NCBI RefSeq assembly: GCF_029433105.1 | Contig: NZ_JARNTW010000009.1 | Coordinates: forward strand, 186,001 to 250,000 | DNA from: Runella sp. MFBS21 | GTDB lineage: Bacteria > Bacteroidota > Bacteroidia > Cytophagales > Spirosomataceae | Length of the DNA stretch: 64,000 nucleotides | Direction of reading: 5' to 3' | Shown: one piece after another, positions 61,163 through 64,000 of the stretch | How positions within the stretch are numbered: position 1 is the stretch's first letter | How the letters are laid out: every line of letters starts with the position of its first letter | Position numbers and translations under genes: made by a program | Notes under the pieces: model-generated | Told to the model about the DNA's origin: nothing | The model's input: only the letters and a program-made list of their open reading frames with translations | Databases searched by the model: none

Positions 61163-64000
61163 TTAATCTTTCAATTGATTGTCTTTAAAAAACTGCATAT
61201 CGGCCATCACTTCCGAATATACGATAGGAGGAAGTTCGCCAAATGGAACCAAACGGGGGTCGTTTGCATTGGAAGGTTCATCATAAACGTAGCTCCCAAA
61301 ACTTACCTGATTGCGTTTGACAAACATTAATTCGCTCAGTTCGGCATGGGCACTTGGGTCTCCGACGCTCAATTCGCCTTGTTGGGTAATGATGGCGGTA
61401 ATGTTAGCTTCGGCAAAATCTTTATAAAAACTTGATATCCAGCCTGCATCTACTACCGAGCCACGGTACCATCCTAGTTTTTCCATTTTACTCGTAAAAC
61501 CATAACCGCCGTATTTAACTCCCTTGAATTCGTTAGAAATCACAAGCGGCTTATCGCCTTCGGGCAGGGGGATTACTTTACGATTAAGTTGCGGGAAAAT
61601 AGGCTCAATATCAGCGTCGTACAGACTGCCGTTCCAATAGTCGATTAATGCTGGCGAAAGCGAAATCGGATGAACCATCCCAATATGTAGGTCTTCGTCC
61701 AATTCGGTCTCTTCTCCTTCGGCGTTGAGGAGGGTTTGGTCTTGCTCGCACCGAAAAGTAAATTTTAGGTGGCCGTCGGCATCATAGGCTCCCCAAATCA
61801 GCCGCACTGCATAGGCAAACATGACGGGGTTTTGGAGAAAAAAGGCTTGCCATTTTTCGGCTTCCCACTTTCGTTGAATCACTAGATATTGCTCCAATCG
61901 GCTAGACTGTGATTTAACAATATCCCGGATTTCTTTGGTAATTTCTTTAAACTCTTCGGCTAGTTCTTTGGAAATGCCTTTGGGGGGCGATTTCAGGAGG
62001 CGATTGTCTTCGTTCAGAAAAACCATTTTGAAATCGGTGTTGATAAAGGCCCGATAGGTTTCGCCATCCACCTCAAACTCCCGAAAAAGCCCCTCAAAAC
62101 CGAAATCTGGAATGATAGAGTCGGCCAAATCGTAAGGTGAAATGCCGAGCTCTTCCGCCGCAATTCCGAAGGCTTCGTGGGCGGCGGCACCGATGTTTTT
62201 ATACTTATTTTTATATTTTCGGGAGAAAAATTCTACTGCTCGCAGGGCTTTGTTGGAGCCTTGCAAGGCAAGGGCTTTTACGGCATATTCGGCCATTTTT
62301 CCGCGTCCGTTATCCGCCCAGTCGTTTACTTTGCGTTTGAGGAGCTCGCTGCTGTCGTCGTCGCCTAGTAAGCCGCCCAAAGTCAAACAAAACTTGTATT
62401 TGGCATCGCCACCGTTGTCAAAATACAGTTTGAGCAGTTTTTTGGCAAAATCCCCGCTGCTTTGGCGGTCGATAAGCGCGAGCAAAGGCTTGGCTTCGGG
62501 GTCGGTGCGGATGTCTCTGGCGCGACTCATGCGGTAACATAAAAAGCGAACCACTTCGCTATCAATGCTTTTTGGGGAATCTTGCCAATACAAGGCTGGG
62601 AGCTGGGTTTCGTCCAACCACCACTCCAAAGGTTTTTCTAATTTGCCCCTTGTTTTTGCCTTTGCTACTCTTTGCAAAACAGCTTCTTGGGTAGCTTGAG
62701 ATGTCAACCATCCCACCACGCCTTCGAGCATGGTATCGCGAGCATCGTCGTTTTTTTCGGAATCGATGGCATTCATCAAAACCGCCTGCGCTTGCGCTGA
62801 ATTGAGCAAGGTTAGAATCAATGCTGCCGTTTGGCGAATTTCAGCCTTCTTGTCGTTGAGTAGCTTTTCGGCCTCAGGAATGATGCGTTCACCTAGTTTG
62901 GAGAGGGTGACAGCGGCAAGCTCTCGGATTTTTTTTGATTTGTGACGTGTAAACTCCCAAACTTTATCTTCATAGGGTTGATAATTGAGGGTTTGTATAG
63001 TTTTTAAAAAAGTTGGGTGAAAATTAAAATAAGGATCTTTGTCTGGCGATATTAAGATTTCTTTTGAAAAAAGAATAGACAAAATAGCCTCTTTGTAGGC
63101 ATTGACGATGATAGGGAGATATTTTTTTTTAAAAAATGGGTTCTTACATACTATCAACAAATCACATAAATACTCTTGGGCGTTTGGCGCGTCATGCTCA
63201 ATGATATAATGCACAGAATGCTCTGCTTTATTAACGCATCGCCTTTCTTCCCAACCGTTATAATCATGATAATTTTCTGCCTTTAGCCGCATTTCATTTT
63301 TAATTCGATCAATATGAAGATAAGCATGTTCTAGGCGTTTGTTTTCATACTTTTGGGGTAAGTATTGGAGAAGAAGTTGGGAGAGCCCCCACATATTAAT
63401 GGCGGACTCAATTTCTGGAATTTTCTCTATAATAAGGGGTTCGTATCTTTCTGGGTCTTTTTCTAATAAAATTTGAACCGTGTAAAGGCCGATACCTTTT
63501 CCTCCATCATATTCGCCTTCTACCGCTAAGAATTTAGGAAGAAGGCTTTCTGCATAATTGAAGTCGTGAATTAAAAGTAGTTTAAAAAGCAACGAACTTT
63601 TATAGCCCTCAAAATAAGAGTAAGCAAGTTCGAAATTTTCTTGTGATAACTTGAGTATATAATTCCCAAAAGCTCTCAAACAAGCATCTGAATTATACCA
63701 AGGTAGGTCTTTGTGAAAGGAAGAAGAAATGATTTTTTTTATTAATGTACTAGTGTCAAATGAAAATTCTTGCCAGTATCCTAGTAACGCATTGAAATTT
63801 TGATCTTCTACATCATTTAATACTTCAGGAATAAAATGACGATAAAAGCTTTCTTCAAAAAAATAAGAATAAGGCCTATGAATGGGATTTTTCCAATAGT
63901 GCGGTTGTGTAATTATTCTGATGATTCTTTTGTCAATTTCATTCCAGTTTTTTGGTTCATCTAGAATCTCCAAAAACTTTTTTAAGTAATAAGGAGAATC
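61163..64000 (-). CDS. DUF4132/HEAT-repeat protein (YehI/MolR-like), 5' end outside window
   Basis: The frame stays open to the window edge, so the N-terminus lies outside; at least 945 codons are visible. The middle (about residues 340-480 of the visible part) has HEAT-like repeats (SKKIRELAAVTLSKLGERI, AEIRQTAALILTLLNSAQAQ). The C-terminal 300 residues are DUF4132, with RKWEAEKWQAFFLQNPVMFA and HIGMVHPISLSPALIDYW. E. coli YehI/MolR has the same domain beside VWA and MoxR genes. It is probably part of an ATP-driven regulatory or conflict system, unproven. The downstream VWA gene is coupled by a 1-bp gap. Confidence 0.85.
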   Translation of the reverse strand, partial: DSPYYLKKFLEILDEPKNWNEIDKRIIRIITQPHYWKNPIHRPYSYFFEESFYRHFIPEVLNDVEDQNFNALLGYWQEFSFDTSTLIKKIISSSFHKDLPWYNSDACLRAFGNYILKLSQENFELAYSYFEGYKSSLLFKLLLIHDFNYAESLLPKFLAVEGEYDGGKGIGLYTVQILLEKDPERYEPLIIEKIPEIESAINMWGLSQLLLQYLPQKYENKRLEHAYLHIDRIKNEMRLKAENYHDYNGWEERRCVNKAEHSVHYIIEHDAPNAQEYLCDLLIVCKNPFFKKKYLPIIVNAYKEAILSILFSKEILISPDKDPYFNFHPTFLKTIQTLNYQPYEDKVWEFTRHKSKKIRELAAVTLSKLGERIIPEAEKLLNDKKAEIRQTAALILTLLNSAQAQAVLMNAIDSEKNDDARDTMLEGVVGWLTSQATQEAVLQRVAKAKTRGKLEKPLEWWLDETQLPALYWQDSPKSIDSEVVRFLCYRMSRARDIRTDPEAKPLLALIDRQSSGDFAKKLLKLYFDNGGDAKYKFCLTLGGLLGDDDSSELLKRKVNDWADNGRGKMAEYAVKALALQGSNKALRAVEFFSRKYKNKYKNIGAAAHEAFGIAAEELGISPYDLADSIIPDFGFEGLFREFEVDGETYRAFINTDFKMVFLNEDNRLLKSPPKGISKELAEEFKEITKEIRDIVKSQSSRLEQYLVIQRKWEAEKWQAFFLQNPVMFAYAVRLIWGAYDADGHLKFTFRCEQDQTLLNAEGEETELDEDLHIGMVHPISLSPALIDYWNGSLYDADIEPIFPQLNRKVIPLPEGDKPLVISNEFKGVKYGGYGFTSKMEKLGWYRGSVVDAGWISSFYKDFAEANITAIITQQGELSVGDPSAHAELSELMFVKRNQVSFGSYVYDEPSNANDPRLVPFGELPPIVYSEVMADMQFFKDNQLKD

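Overview
The window reads as a chromosomal segment of a Bacteroidota bacterium, most likely an aerobic Cytophagales member of the Spirosoma/Runella/Flectobacillus type (genus not resolvable here). Signs of this are a SusC/SusD pair, a Bacteroidota-type DUF3276 protein, TlpA-like proteins with N-terminal DUF4369 domains, a two-domain DUF4394 lipoprotein, a Wzi-type barrel, weak or absent Shine-Dalgarno sequences, and promoters of the TTTG / TAnnTTTG type. No tRNA, rRNA, CRISPR array or intact transposase was recognised.

Layout. 1-15300 is mostly core: the greA 3' end, an unknown small protein, ychF, DUF3276, an RlpA-like protein, a DUF58 protein, a lipoprotein, two tandem thioredoxin-fold proteins, a YdcF-like protein, pfkA, and two large polytopic membrane proteins (the second YfhO-like). 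15412-25425 is a compact carbohydrate locus: a divergent AraC regulator, then SusC, SusD, a four-Asp-box sialidase-fold protein, a BASS-family transporter, an APH-fold kinase and an HpcH/HpaI aldolase in a tightly spaced operon. The gene set suggests uptake and breakdown of a glycan that yields a keto-deoxy sugar acid. 25732-35603 holds a DUF4394 lipoprotein, a sialidase-fold/GH29/F5-8C fusion, a metallophosphoesterase, a Wzi-like barrel, a CPYC flavoprotein and a bestrophin homologue.

35916-47878 holds a receiver and a receiver-cyclase pair, a YqhD-like dehydrogenase, a PIN-domain toxin-antitoxin pair, a GH9/CE4-like fusion, a FucP-like transporter, an L-fucose-dehydrogenase-like SDR, a radical SAM/SPASM protein, a sugar isomerase/epimerase and a DUF418 protein. 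The GH29 enzyme, transporter and SDR together suggest oxidative L-fucose use. 47868-64000 holds a 1015-residue SdrD-type secreted protein, a GNAT, smpB, metG, a Tat-exported GH109-like oxidoreductase, a haem-c PSCyt/PSD1 protein, and the end of a DUF4132 + VWA operon resembling E. coli yehI/yehP, which runs off the right edge.

The most unusual DNA is non-coding: a roughly 480-bp nested palindromic MITE-like element (34115-34594), a 392-bp mosaic repeat bounded by perfect 25-bp inverted ends between smpB and metG (52802-53193), and a 72-bp tandem duplication that copies the last codons of a gene together with its terminator (59843-59985).
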